Below, one piece after another: positions 10,829 to 19,413 of a DNA stretch of 64,000 bases (position 1 is its first letter; each line of letters begins with the position of its first letter). The position numbers were made by a program, and so were the translations under genes. This stretch comes from a bacterium. GTDB taxonomy: Bacteria > Myxococcota_A > Polyangia > Nannocystales > Nannocystaceae. Under the pieces are notes generated by a model that was not told the DNA's origin, did not search any database, and was given only the letters and a program-made list of their open reading frames with translations. Location: positions 1 to 64,000 of the forward strand of contig JANSYI010000004.1 in assembly GCA_024742475.1 (NCBI GenBank), read 5' to 3'.

Positions 10829-12424
10829 TCACCCGGGCGGGTTCTCGGCAGCCTCTTTGCGCAGCGCGCCCCGGCTGACCTTGCCCGAGCCCGTCTTGGG
10901 CAGCGGCTGCGGACGAATGACGAACACCTTGGGCACCCGAACGAAGGGCAGCGACTCCAGGCACAGGGCCTTGAGCGCGCTCGGCTCGAGCGGCTCGCCC
11001 TCGGTCAGATGCACATAGGCCGCGATCTTCTCCCCCAAGGTGGCGTCCTTGATGCCGATGACCGCGACCTCGTCGACCCGCGGGTGCTTCGCCAGCACCG
11101 CCTCGATCTCCTGCGGGAAGATCCGCTCGCCCGCGCTCTTGATCATCTCGGAGCTGCGACCGGCCAGGAACAAGTGGCCGTCGTCGTCGAGGTACGCGAG
11201 GTCGCCCGTCCGCAGACGCCCCTGCGCGTCGATCTTGCCGAGCTCGCGGTGGTCGCCCGAGACGTAGCCCACCATGATGTTGGGCCCGCCGGCGGCGACC
11301 TCCCCGATCTGCCCTGGGCCCACCGGTTCCTCGTCGCTCCCGAGGATCTCCAGCGTGGTGCCGGGCAGCTTCTTGCCCACGGAGAACTTGCCGCCCTGTG
11401 CTTTGACGAACAGCTCGTCGGGGCCGATGTACGTGATGCGCGGCGAAGCCTCGGTCTGTCCGTACGCGATGTGGATGCCCGTGTTCGGCAGCATCTCGTC
11501 GAGCCGCTTCAGCTCGTCGATGGGCAGCGCGCCCCCGGTGATGAGCACGTAGCGGAGCGACTCGGGGGGCGTCTTGGACATCTTGGAGCGGTCCATGAGC
11601 TGCTTGAAGTGGAAGGGCACGCCCGAGAAGCCGGTGGTCTCGTGCTCGATGAGCTCGAGCAGGACCTTCTGTGGGAAGGCGAAGCCCGCCGAGAACACCA
11701 GCGTGCCCCCGATCATCGCGTGCCAGAGCAGCTGCATCCGGCCGTGAATGTAGTGCAGCGGCACCACCACGAGGATGCTGTCCTCGTGGGTCAGGCCCAT
11801 CATCTCGTTGCCCGCCTCGAGGTTGGAGGCGAAGTTGCGGTGCGAGAGCATCACCCCATTGGGGCGGCCCGTCGTGCCCGAGGTGTAGACGATCAGCGCC
11901 GGGTCGTCGGGCTCGACGCCGCTGCCATCGGGCGGTGAGGTGGGAGGGTCGGCCTGCAACACCTCGGTCAGCGTCACGACCTGGCGGCCGGGTGCGGCCA
12001 ACGCGTCGGCCACGGCGTCGGTCGTGAGCACCAGCCCCGGGAGCCTCAGTGCGGCCTCGCCCACGCAGTGTTTGTTGGCCGGCGCGGGGTCGACGGCGAT
12101 CGCCTTGGGCGCCGCCTCGTCGAGCACCGACTGGATCGTGTCGCGACCGGCGAGACCGGGCACGTCCACCGTGGAGGCGCCGGCCTTGAGCACGCCCCAG
12201 AACCAGCACAGCGCCGGAAGCGTGTTGTCGCAAAGGATGGCGACTCGGTCGCCGCGCCCGATGCCGTGCTCGCTCAAGAACGCCGCGACCGCGTCGCTGC
12301 GTCGGTCGAGGTCGGCAAACGAGATGCGGTCGACACCCTGGACGCCGCTCTCACCACAGAAGATGGCGGCCGGCTTGTCCGGATGCTTCTGGGCATCCGC
12401 GCGCAGCCAATCGAACAACAGCAT
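10829..12424 (-). CDS. AMP-dependent acyl/aryl ligase
   Basis: A 531-residue adenylate-forming enzyme that activates a carboxylic acid as the acyl-AMP and transfers it to a thiol. Core motifs are visible: YTSGTTGRPNGVML near 180, GQTEASPRITY near 320, RTGDLAYLDDDGHLF near 415 and the late PKTGSGKVSRGAL with the catalytic Lys near 516. A free-standing acyl carrier protein gene lies 39 bases upstream in the operon, suggesting that the thiol acceptor is the carrier phosphopantetheine instead of CoA. Substrate (fatty, aryl or amino acid) cannot be read from sequence by eye. Confidence 0.88.
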   Translation of the reverse strand: MLLFDWLRADAQKHPDKPAAIFCGESGVQGVDRISFADLDRRSDAVAAFLSEHGIGRGDRVAILCDNTLPALCWFWGVLKAGASTVDVPGLAGRDTIQSVLDEAAPKAIAVDPAPANKHCVGEAALRLPGLVLTTDAVADALAAPGRQVVTLTEVLQADPPTSPPDGSGVEPDDPALIVYTSGTTGRPNGVMLSHRNFASNLEAGNEMMGLTHEDSILVVVPLHYIHGRMQLLWHAMIGGTLVFSAGFAFPQKVLLELIEHETTGFSGVPFHFKQLMDRSKMSKTPPESLRYVLITGGALPIDELKRLDEMLPNTGIHIAYGQTEASPRITYIGPDELFVKAQGGKFSVGKKLPGTTLEILGSDEEPVGPGQIGEVAAGGPNIMVGYVSGDHRELGKIDAQGRLRTGDLAYLDDDGHLFLAGRSSEMIKSAGERIFPQEIEAVLAKHPRVDEVAVIGIKDATLGEKIAAYVHLTEGEPLEPSALKALCLESLPFVRVPKVFVIRPQPLPKTGSGKVSRGALRKEAAENPPG

Positions 12425-12463
12425 GAGGGACCTCAGGGGAGCCGCCTACCCGGCGGGACGTGG

Positions 12464-12697
12464 TTACTTCTTGTTCTTTTCGATGTAGGCGGTCAGCGTC
12501 TTCACCGAGCCGAAGTTCTCGGGGGTGATGTCGTCGATCTCGACGTCGAACCCGTGCTCGCCTTCGATCCACACGACGAGCTCCATCACCGCGGTGGAGT
12601 CGATGACGCCCTGCAGGCTGGCCTCGGAGTCGATGTCGGCCTTGCCCGGGGCGAGCTCTTTGGTGATGTAGCTGAGGAGGTCTTGCTCGATGCTCAT
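12464..12697 (-). CDS. Stand-alone acyl carrier protein
   Basis: A 77-residue acidic carrier protein. The phosphopantetheine Ser lies in GVIDSTAVMELVVW near residue 35, as DST instead of the usual DSL of fatty-acid ACPs. This places it with specialised carriers, such as those loaded by partner AMP-ligases. It has four-helix length and a Lys-rich end. It lies directly before the AMP-ligase gene and 26 bases after the enolase-superfamily gene, so it is probably loaded by the neighbouring ligase. Confidence 0.88.
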   Translation of the reverse strand: MSIEQDLLSYITKELAPGKADIDSEASLQGVIDSTAVMELVVWIEGEHGFDVEIDDITPENFGSVKTLTAYIEKNKK

Positions 12698-12723
12698 GGT
12701 TGTTCCGTGCGAGGTATGCAGTC

Positions 12724-13878
12724 TCAGAAGCGCTGGACGTCACCGACTCGGTGGGCGTGGACGCGTTCGTGGTCGACGTGAATGCCCAGGCCTGCAGGCT
12801 CGGCGGGCGTGTCGCCACCCTCGTCTGGGACGTCGTTGGGTTGGGCGCGATGGTGGCTGGATTCGCCCAGGATGTCCACCTCCAGCAAGAACGCATTTTG
12901 GCCCTTGCCGTCGAGGCAGTCGAAGCCGGGCTCACAGCGGCCGAAGATCTCGCTGGCGCGTGAGAGGACCCCGGTCTCGCCGACCATGGTGCCGAGGTGC
13001 AGACCAATGCCCGCCTCGCGCGCCCGAGCGCAGAGCCGATGCGCGGCCCACACCCCACCATTCTTGCCCAGCCGAACGTTGAAGATGCGCGCCGCGCCAG
13101 CGTCGATGAGCCGCTGCGCGTCCGCGAGGTCCCGAAGGGACTCGTCCGCCATCACCGCGATGCCCGTCTCCTCCTGAATCCTCCGCAGCCCGTCGATGTC
13201 GTCGGCCACCACGGGCTGCTCGATCGACGCGATCGGAGCGACGGCCCCCAGCGCGCGCAGCCGCTCGATCGCCTCGTCGGCCGTCCAGGCCGCGTTGGCG
13301 TCCAGCCGCAGCGGGAGCGTCTTGAAGACCTTGACGATGGCGGCCAGACGCTCGGCGTCGTCCTGCAGGCCGACCTTCACCTTGACGTGGGTCTTGCCCG
13401 CCAGGCGCAAGGTGGCGCAGTAGCGGGCGAGCTTCTCCGTGGGCTGCTCGAAGCCGATGATGACACCAGCGGGCAGCGTCTCGTGGGACTCACCGCCGAG
13501 CGCTGCGGCAACCGGCTCGCCCAGCGACCGCCCCAAGGCGTCGAGGAGCGCCAGGTCGAAACCGCACAGCGTGGCGAGCTTGGGTCCCCGGGTCGCGGCC
13601 TGCTGCTCCAGCCAGCCGGTGGCGTCGGACCACGTCTCGAAGGACTGCCCGACCAGCGCCTGCGCGAGCGCGGGCCCCTCGGTGCGCAGCACCTCCTGCA
13701 TCGACTCCCCGGTCACGTAGGGGCGCGGCTGAATCTCCCCCCACCCCACCGAGCCGTCGTCGCCCTCGACGGTCACCAGGACCGCGTCGGCGTGCGTGCG
13801 CTCGTGCAGGGCGTGCTTGAACGCGCGCCGCAGAGGGATTCGAACGTGCTGCAGTCGTACGGTTTGAACGCGCATCAT
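12724..13878 (-). CDS. Enolase-superfamily enzyme, muconate-lactonising subgroup
   Basis: A 384-residue enolase-superfamily protein of the MLE/o-succinylbenzoate synthase/dipeptide epimerase branch. The catalytic set is visible: KxK in THVKVKVGL near 162, metal ligands Asp in RLDANAAW near 190, Glu in SIEQPV near 217, Asp in MADESL near 242, and Lys in VRLGKNGG near 266. These enzymes abstract the proton alpha to a carboxylate, then epimerise, dehydrate or cycloisomerise. The C-terminal 40 residues (after EVDILGE) are an unusual polar, His-rich extension. The first ATG overlaps the SDR stop, so the two are coupled. Dipeptide epimerase or OSB-synthase-like dehydratase are both possible. Confidence 0.82.
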   Translation of the reverse strand: MMRVQTVRLQHVRIPLRRAFKHALHERTHADAVLVTVEGDDGSVGWGEIQPRPYVTGESMQEVLRTEGPALAQALVGQSFETWSDATGWLEQQAATRGPKLATLCGFDLALLDALGRSLGEPVAAALGGESHETLPAGVIIGFEQPTEKLARYCATLRLAGKTHVKVKVGLQDDAERLAAIVKVFKTLPLRLDANAAWTADEAIERLRALGAVAPIASIEQPVVADDIDGLRRIQEETGIAVMADESLRDLADAQRLIDAGAARIFNVRLGKNGGVWAAHRLCARAREAGIGLHLGTMVGETGVLSRASEIFGRCEPGFDCLDGKGQNAFLLEVDILGESSHHRAQPNDVPDEGGDTPAEPAGLGIHVDHERVHAHRVGDVQRF

Positions 13879-14660
13879 CCACCCATCGAGACGCCGCCAC
13901 AGACGTTGAGAGACTGCCCCGTGATGCCCCTGGCGTGCGGCGACATGAGGAACAGTGCCAGACCCGCGACCTCTTCGCCGGTGATCAAGCGCTCTTGCGG
14001 GCTCTGCTCGATGATCTCTTCGAGATAGGTCTGCGCGTCCTTACCGAACAGCTTGGCGCGCTTGCCCATCGCGTCGCGGACCAGATCGGTCTCGACGAAC
14101 CAGGGGCAGATCGCGTTGACGGTGATGCCGACCTTGGCCACCTCGAGCGCGACGGACTTGGTCAGCCCCAAGATGGCCGCCTTGGACGAGGCGTAGGCGC
14201 TGTAGTAAGCGGCGCCGACCTTGGCCGAAACCGACGAGACGTTGATGATGCGGCCCGACTTCTGGCGGATCATCGCGCGAACGGCCAGGCGGCTCAGCCC
14301 GACGACCGGAAACACGTTGACGTCGTAGAGGTCCCGGACCCTCGCATCCTTCGACATCACCAGGTTGGCGACGTAGTTGGTGCCCGCGTTGTTGACCAGC
14401 ACGTCGAGGCGACCGAACGCGTCGGTGCTCGCCCGGACCAACGCCTTTTGCGCGTCGGGGTCGGTCACGTCGGTCGGCACCGAGAGCGCGACACCCCCAG
14501 CCTGCTCGATCTCCGCCGCGACTCGCTCGAGTTGGTCCGCGCTGCGTGCCGCGAGCACCACCTTCGCGCCCGCGAGCGCCGACATCTTCGCGATGGTCTC
14601 GCCAATGCCTCGGCCGGCCCCCGTCACGAGCACGACCTGGTCGGTGAGCGTGATGTTCAC
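13875..14660 (-). CDS. Short-chain dehydrogenase/reductase
   Basis: A 261-residue classical SDR of the 3-oxoacyl-ACP reductase type. The cofactor site VTGAGRGIGE lies near residue 12, NNAG follows near 90, the catalytic Ser is in INVSSVSAKVG near 140 and the YASSK Tyr/Lys pair near 155. It is the first gene of the minus-strand operon and shares a divergent 176-base region with the lysine aminotransferase gene. Together with the ACP it could reduce a carrier-bound keto group, or oxidise a hydroxyl; direction and substrate are not evident. Confidence 0.88.
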   Translation of the reverse strand: MNITLTDQVVLVTGAGRGIGETIAKMSALAGAKVVLAARSADQLERVAAEIEQAGGVALSVPTDVTDPDAQKALVRASTDAFGRLDVLVNNAGTNYVANLVMSKDARVRDLYDVNVFPVVGLSRLAVRAMIRQKSGRIINVSSVSAKVGAAYYSAYASSKAAILGLTKSVALEVAKVGITVNAICPWFVETDLVRDAMGKRAKLFGKDAQTYLEEIIEQSPQERLITGEEVAGLALFLMSPHARGITGQSLNVCGGVSMGG

Positions 14661-14737
14661 AGCCCCAACACAACGGCCCGCGGGGGAGTTGTCAACGTGA
14701 GACTGCTCAACGCGCGCGAGACCGTATCGAAGTGAGT

Positions 14738-14759
14738 CGGTGTCATCACGGTGTCATCG
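14738..14759. repeat. Tandem 11-bp direct repeat in divergent promoter region
   Basis: CGGTGTCATCA is followed at once by CGGTGTCATCG. The spacing of one helical turn and the location between divergent genes (SDR operon and lysine aminotransferase) make it a plausible regulator binding site. No known operator is recognised. Confidence 0.4.
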
Positions 14760-14792
14760 GTCCGCCGCGCCGAGCACCGACCCGACGGGCTG

Positions 14793-14821
14793 TATGATGC
14801 ATCGCGGCGAGCCCCCTCGCC
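14793..14821 (+). promoter_or_regulatory. Possible -10 box and leader hairpin of lysine aminotransferase gene
   Basis: TATGAT at 14793-14798 resembles a -10 element about 40 bases before the ATG; no good -35 box is seen 17 bases upstream. GGCGAG (14806-14811) and CTCGCC (14816-14821) form a short hairpin with a four-base loop in the presumed leader. An ACGGAGA ribosome site follows about 8 bases before the start. Confidence 0.3.
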
Positions 14822-14836
14822 GCACGGAGACACGCG

Positions 14837-16171
14837 ATGTCGAAGTTCAACACCCCCGCAGATCACGTTCACTCCACGCTCCGCGAATGGATGCTCGTCG
14901 ACGGCATGGACGTCGTCTACGACACCGAGCGCAGCCGAGGCTCGCGCTTCGTCGACGCGCGCAACGGAGACGAGTACATCGACCTCTTCTCGTTCTTCGC
15001 CAGCATGCCGCTGGGCCACAACCACGCCGGACTCGAGGACACCGCGTTTCGAGAGCGCTTACTCGCCGCTGCGCTCGTCAAGCCGTCCAACTCGGACATC
15101 TACACCGAGGCGATGGCGGACTTCGTCGCAACGTTCGGCCGAACCATGCCCAAGGGGTTCGACAACCTGTTCTTCATCGAGGGCGGGGCGCTCGCGGTCG
15201 AGAACGCGCTGAAGGTCGCCTTCGACTGGAAGGTCCGCAAGAACATCGAAAAGGGCCTCATCAGTGGTGACGGAGACCCCGACCTGGGCACCAAGGCGCT
15301 GCACTTCCGCAACGCGTTTCACGGTCGCTCGGGCTACACGCTGTCGTTGACCAACGGCACCTCGCCCAACAAGACGAAATACTTCCCCAAGTTCCCCTGG
15401 CCGCGGGTGACCGCGCCCGGCGCTCGCTTCCCGCTCACCGGCGACAACCTCGCCACGACCGCGGCGGCCGAGAAGGCCACGATGGCCGAGATTCGCGACG
15501 CGATCGCGGCCAACCCCAACGACATCGGCGCGCTCATCCTCGAGCCGATTCAGGGCGAAGGCGGCGACGTCCACTTCCGCCCCGAGTTCCTCCAGGCGCT
15601 GCGTACCCTCTGCGACGAGGAGGAGATCCTCCTGGTCTTCGACGAGGTGCAGACCGGCATGGGTCTCACGGGCAAGTGGTGGGCGTTCGAGCACATGGGC
15701 GTGCAGCCGGACGTCTTCTCGTTCGGCAAGAAGGCTCAGGTCTGCGGCATCGCGGCGGGCGAGCGGGTCAACGAGGTCGACAGCTGCTTCAAGGTCAGCA
15801 GCCGGATCAACTCGACGTGGGGCGGCAACCTCGTCGACATGGTCCGCTGCGCCCGCTACATCGACCTCATCGAGAAGGACGACCTGCTCGACAACGCCAC
15901 CTCGCTCGGCGAACACCTGCTCGAGGTCTTGCGCGGCATCGAAGGCGAGTTCGACCAGGTCTCCAACAGCCGCGGCCTTGGCCTCATGCTCGCGTTCGAC
16001 CTGCCCTCGGCCGCCGCCCGCGATGCCCTGATCAAGGCGCTGTGGGAGGCCAAGACGATGGTGTTGCCCTGCGGTGCCACGAGCGTCCGGTTCCGGCCGT
16101 TCCTCGACGTGTCACGCGAGGACATCGACGAGGCGGCGTCTCGAATCCGCACCGCGCTGAAGGCCCTGTAA
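14837..16171 (+). CDS. lat: L-lysine 6-aminotransferase
   Basis: A 444-residue class III PLP aminotransferase closely matching lysine epsilon-aminotransferase (EC 2.6.1.36), for example Mycobacterium tuberculosis Rv3290c. It moves the epsilon amino group of lysine to 2-oxoglutarate, giving aminoadipate semialdehyde, which cyclises to piperideine-6-carboxylate. Family-specific strings are seen: MLVDGMDVVYD, ALVKPSNSDIYTEAM, FFIEGGALAVENALKVAFDW, and the PLP-binding Lys in FSFGKKAQVCG near residue 300. A GGAG ribosome site precedes the ATG. It stands alone, divergent from the SDR operon. No aminoadipate semialdehyde dehydrogenase or beta-lactam genes are nearby, so the likely role is lysine catabolism, osmolyte or pipecolate formation. 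Confidence 0.93.
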   Translation: MSKFNTPADHVHSTLREWMLVDGMDVVYDTERSRGSRFVDARNGDEYIDLFSFFASMPLGHNHAGLEDTAFRERLLAAALVKPSNSDIYTEAMADFVATFGRTMPKGFDNLFFIEGGALAVENALKVAFDWKVRKNIEKGLISGDGDPDLGTKALHFRNAFHGRSGYTLSLTNGTSPNKTKYFPKFPWPRVTAPGARFPLTGDNLATTAAAEKATMAEIRDAIAANPNDIGALILEPIQGEGGDVHFRPEFLQALRTLCDEEEILLVFDEVQTGMGLTGKWWAFEHMGVQPDVFSFGKKAQVCGIAAGERVNEVDSCFKVSSRINSTWGGNLVDMVRCARYIDLIEKDDLLDNATSLGEHLLEVLRGIEGEFDQVSNSRGLGLMLAFDLPSAAARDALIKALWEAKTMVLPCGATSVRFRPFLDVSREDIDEAASRIRTALKAL

Positions 16172-16279
16172 GCGAGCCTGGTGCGAAGACCGGCCCGGCA
16201 TTCGGGTCACGACGCAACGGTTCCCGCCCTCACACATTGAGCCCGGGAACCCCTACCGGGTCCCGGCTATGCTGGAAGT

Positions 16280-17638
16280 ATGGTCGGTCGCCCCCACCGC
16301 TTCGCGTCGGTCCTCTCGGTCTCGCTCCTGCTGAGCGCCTGCGGGGATGACCGCGACGACGGTGCAGGCACCGGCGCGAGCGGGATTTCGGACTCCGGCA
16401 TCAACCTCTCGGGGACGTCCGGCGACGTCGAAGACGACGACCAGACCACCGGGGTGCTCGATGTGGGGGCTGGCAGCGGTGGTCCCGACGCCACAGCCGG
16501 TGGGGACTGCCCCGGCAACGGCGGCATGACCGACGACGACGCCTACAGCATCATCTGGATCGCCAACTCCCCCGAGGGCACCGTCTCGAAGATCGACACC
16601 CGGACGCAGACCGAGCTGGCCCGCTACCTCACCGGGCCGACTCCCGGCGGGCTCGACGACCCCTCGCGAACGTCGGTCAACCTCTCGGGCGACGTCGCGG
16701 TGACCAATCGCTCGGGCAGCGTCACCAAGATCGCCAGCGTCCCCGAGAACTGCGTCGATGCCAACGGCAACGGGGTCATCGACACCTCGAGCGGAGCTGG
16801 GGACGTCAAGCCCTGGGGCGAGGACGAGTGCGTCCTTTGGCACCTCCCTCTGGGCGGCGACGGCAACAACAACCACGGCCCGCGCCCGACCGCCTGGGAT
16901 GGCGGCGCGGGTGCGAGCGGCGGCGACTGCAACGCCCCCAACGAGAACCTCTGGGTCGGCTACTGGGATGCGGCGAGCAACAGCGGTGAGTTCCGACGCA
17001 TCGACGGCGAATCGGGCGCGGTCGTCGACACGGTCTCGGTGCCGCTTTGGAACACCGCCGGGACCGACTACGGCCCGTACGGCGGCGCGGTCGATGGCGC
17101 GGGCAACCTGTGGGCGATCGGCCTGTTCGAGAACCTCGTGCGTATCGACGCGCAGTCGCTCGAGGTCCGGCGGTGGTCCATGCCCGCGGGCGCCGACCCC
17201 TACGGCATCGCCATCGACGCGCAGGGCCGGGTGTGGACGGCAGGTTGGCTCGGGCTCATCACCCGCTTCGACCCCGCGACCGAGACCTTCGAGACTCTGC
17301 CGACCACCGGCGGCCGCCGCATGCGAGGGCTGCAGGTCGACCGCGAGGGCACCGTGTGGATCGCCGCCAACGACCCGTGTGGTGCCATCTCCGTCGACGC
17401 CGACGCGCTGTCGATCATCGACGAGAACATCGCGCTGCCCGGCTGCGTCGGGCCGGTGGGCGTGAGCATCGACGTCGATGGCAGCGTCTGGCTGCCCGAC
17501 CGCGAGGGCAACATGGCGTTCAAGCTCGACCCGAGCACGCTGCAGGCCACGACGGTGACAGGGCTGGTCGGCCCCTACACCTACTCGGACATGACCGGCG
17601 CCGGCCTGGGCCTGGTCGTCAACCCGCCCGCGGGCTGA
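16280..17638 (+). CDS. Secreted beta-propeller lipoprotein (streptogramin-lyase/NHL-like)
   Basis: A 452-residue predicted lipoprotein. The signal ends at LLLSACGDD with the lipidated Cys near 21, then an Asp/Gly/Thr-rich linker to about residue 80. The rest has repeated blade-like units, each with G-x-(L/V)-W: GNLWAIGLF, GRVWTAGWL, GTVWIAAND and GSVWLPDRE, as in Vgb/SMP-30-like propellers. EF-hand-like DANGNGVID near 160 could bind calcium. No catalytic set for lyase activity was identified, so a structural or binding role at the outer membrane is equally likely. The DUF1592 gene follows after 68 bases on the same strand. Confidence 0.8.
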   Translation: MVGRPHRFASVLSVSLLLSACGDDRDDGAGTGASGISDSGINLSGTSGDVEDDDQTTGVLDVGAGSGGPDATAGGDCPGNGGMTDDDAYSIIWIANSPEGTVSKIDTRTQTELARYLTGPTPGGLDDPSRTSVNLSGDVAVTNRSGSVTKIASVPENCVDANGNGVIDTSSGAGDVKPWGEDECVLWHLPLGGDGNNNHGPRPTAWDGGAGASGGDCNAPNENLWVGYWDAASNSGEFRRIDGESGAVVDTVSVPLWNTAGTDYGPYGGAVDGAGNLWAIGLFENLVRIDAQSLEVRRWSMPAGADPYGIAIDAQGRVWTAGWLGLITRFDPATETFETLPTTGGRRMRGLQVDREGTVWIAANDPCGAISVDADALSIIDENIALPGCVGPVGVSIDVDGSVWLPDREGNMAFKLDPSTLQATTVTGLVGPYTYSDMTGAGLGLVVNPPAG

Positions 17639-17706
17639 TCCCCGTCCCAGCGCTGCAGGCGCCCGGCTGCACACGGGGGGAATGCCAGGTATGGTCTGTG
17701 CCGAGC

Positions 17707-19413
17707 ATGCGTCGATGGACGGCAGCGGCGTGGATGTGCGCCCTCTTGGCGTGCGGCGACGGTCCGCACCCAGCGGCGGAGACCGACGGGGGGAGCTCGA
17801 CGGGCTCCGGCGGTGCCGATACCTCGAGCGGCGGGCACGACACCGACACCGATGACGGCGGCGGCGACACAGGGGCGCTCGACCCCGCGTCGGTCGACGA
17901 GCCGTGGGCTGCGCGGCTCACCGATCAGCAGTACGCCTACACCGTGCTCGACGTGCTCGGCGTCCCGCTGACCCCCCAGGAGCTCAGCACCCTCCCCGCC
18001 GACATTCCGACCGGGCTCAAGTACTCGACCGTCGTGCCGACCCAGTCGCTCACCTCGCAGCACGTGCTTGCCTACGCCGAGGTGGCGCGCGCGATCTCCA
18101 GCCGGCTCGGGGACGATGTGCTCGAGCGCTTCGCAGACTGCAACGACCCCGGCGATGCCGACTGCCTCGAGGCGTTTGCGCGTGGGCTCGGCCTGCGGCT
18201 GTTTCGGCGCCCTCTGAGGGGCGAAGAGACCCAGCGGCTGCTCGGGCTCTCCCAGACCATCGCCGCCGGCGAGCACTCGAGCGACGCCGACGTGCCCGGA
18301 GGGATCGTGCAGGCCCTCCTGCAGATGCCCGCGTTCCTCTACCGCATCGAACGCGAGACCGACGGCGAGCCCGAGGAGGTCCGCGTGCTCGATGGCTACG
18401 AGCTCGCGACGCGGCTGTCGTACTTCTTGTGGCAATCGGCACCTGACGACGCGCTGCTCTCGTTTGCAGCCGGGCCCGAAGGAGACGGCGTCTACGACCC
18501 CGCGGCGCTCCCCGGCGAGGTCGAGCGCATGCTCGCCGACGCGAAGTTCGAGCGCAGCCGCACCATGTTCTGGGGCGACTACACGCTCGCGTCGCGCTCC
18601 TCGTTCGGCACGACCGACCCCGCGCTCGCGGCCGAGCTCCGCGACAGCCTCCTGCTCACCCTCGATCACCTCTTTGGGGCGAGCGGCCAGCGGCGGCCGC
18701 TGTCGGACCTCTTCGACGCCCAGACGCTGGTGATGAGCCCCACGGTTGCAGCGCTCGCTGGCGTCGAGCAACCCGAAGTCGGCGCGGCGGCCTACGACAT
18801 CGCCCAGACGCAGCAGCGCCTCGGCGTGATCACGCACCCGGCCTTCCTCGCATCGATCGGCACCACGTCCTTCGTGGGCCGGGGCCTGTTCCTGAGCGAA
18901 CGGCTCCTGTGTCAGCACGTGACCGAGCCGCCGCCGACGGCCAGCGACGTCATCGAACAGACCGCCGAGGCCACCGAGGACATGACGCCCCGCGAGGCCA
19001 GCGAGTTCCGCTTCGCCGTAGACCCGGTCTGCGGCGTCTGCCACTTCCAGTTCGAACCGGTCGCGTACGCGTTCGAGCGCTACGACATGACGGGTCGATA
19101 CGTGCTCGAGGACGACAACGGGCGCGCCCTGCTCTCCGACGGGGTCCTGCCGGCCTTCGAAGACCGCGCCGAGATCGCGTTCGACGACGCACCGGAGCTG
19201 CTCACCGCCCTGGCCGACGCGCCCTCGAGCCTGCGCTGCCTGGTCCACAACATGTCCGAGTTCGGTCTCGGGCGCCCTCCCCTGCCCGCCGACGATTGGG
19301 TCGAGGCCGCCTCGGAGACCCTGGCCGAGCAGGGCTCCGAGTTCGACGCGCTCGTCCGCGTCATCGCGCTGAGCGACGTGTTCGCCCGGCTGAAGGTGGT
19401 GGAGCCAGGATGA
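17707..19413 (+). CDS. DUF1592-family secreted lipoprotein with CxxCH motif
   Basis: A 568-residue predicted lipoprotein (MRRWTAAAWMCALLACGDG, Cys near 16) with a Ser/Gly/Thr/Asp linker, then the DUF1587/1595/1592/1588/1585 arrangement known from planctomycetes and myxobacteria. The DUF1588 part holds a haem-c-type CGVCH near residue 441, followed by FQFEPVAYAFERYD. The domain names are assigned from pattern memory. The ATG at 17707 is chosen since it gives the lipoprotein signal; the frame is open upstream but in another gene. The stop overlaps the DUF1552 start (ATGA). The DUF1592/DUF1552 pairing is recurrent, and its biochemical function is unknown to me. Confidence 0.85.
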   Translation: MRRWTAAAWMCALLACGDGPHPAAETDGGSSTGSGGADTSSGGHDTDTDDGGGDTGALDPASVDEPWAARLTDQQYAYTVLDVLGVPLTPQELSTLPADIPTGLKYSTVVPTQSLTSQHVLAYAEVARAISSRLGDDVLERFADCNDPGDADCLEAFARGLGLRLFRRPLRGEETQRLLGLSQTIAAGEHSSDADVPGGIVQALLQMPAFLYRIERETDGEPEEVRVLDGYELATRLSYFLWQSAPDDALLSFAAGPEGDGVYDPAALPGEVERMLADAKFERSRTMFWGDYTLASRSSFGTTDPALAAELRDSLLLTLDHLFGASGQRRPLSDLFDAQTLVMSPTVAALAGVEQPEVGAAAYDIAQTQQRLGVITHPAFLASIGTTSFVGRGLFLSERLLCQHVTEPPPTASDVIEQTAEATEDMTPREASEFRFAVDPVCGVCHFQFEPVAYAFERYDMTGRYVLEDDNGRALLSDGVLPAFEDRAEIAFDDAPELLTALADAPSSLRCLVHNMSEFGLGRPPLPADDWVEAASETLAEQGSEFDALVRVIALSDVFARLKVVEPG

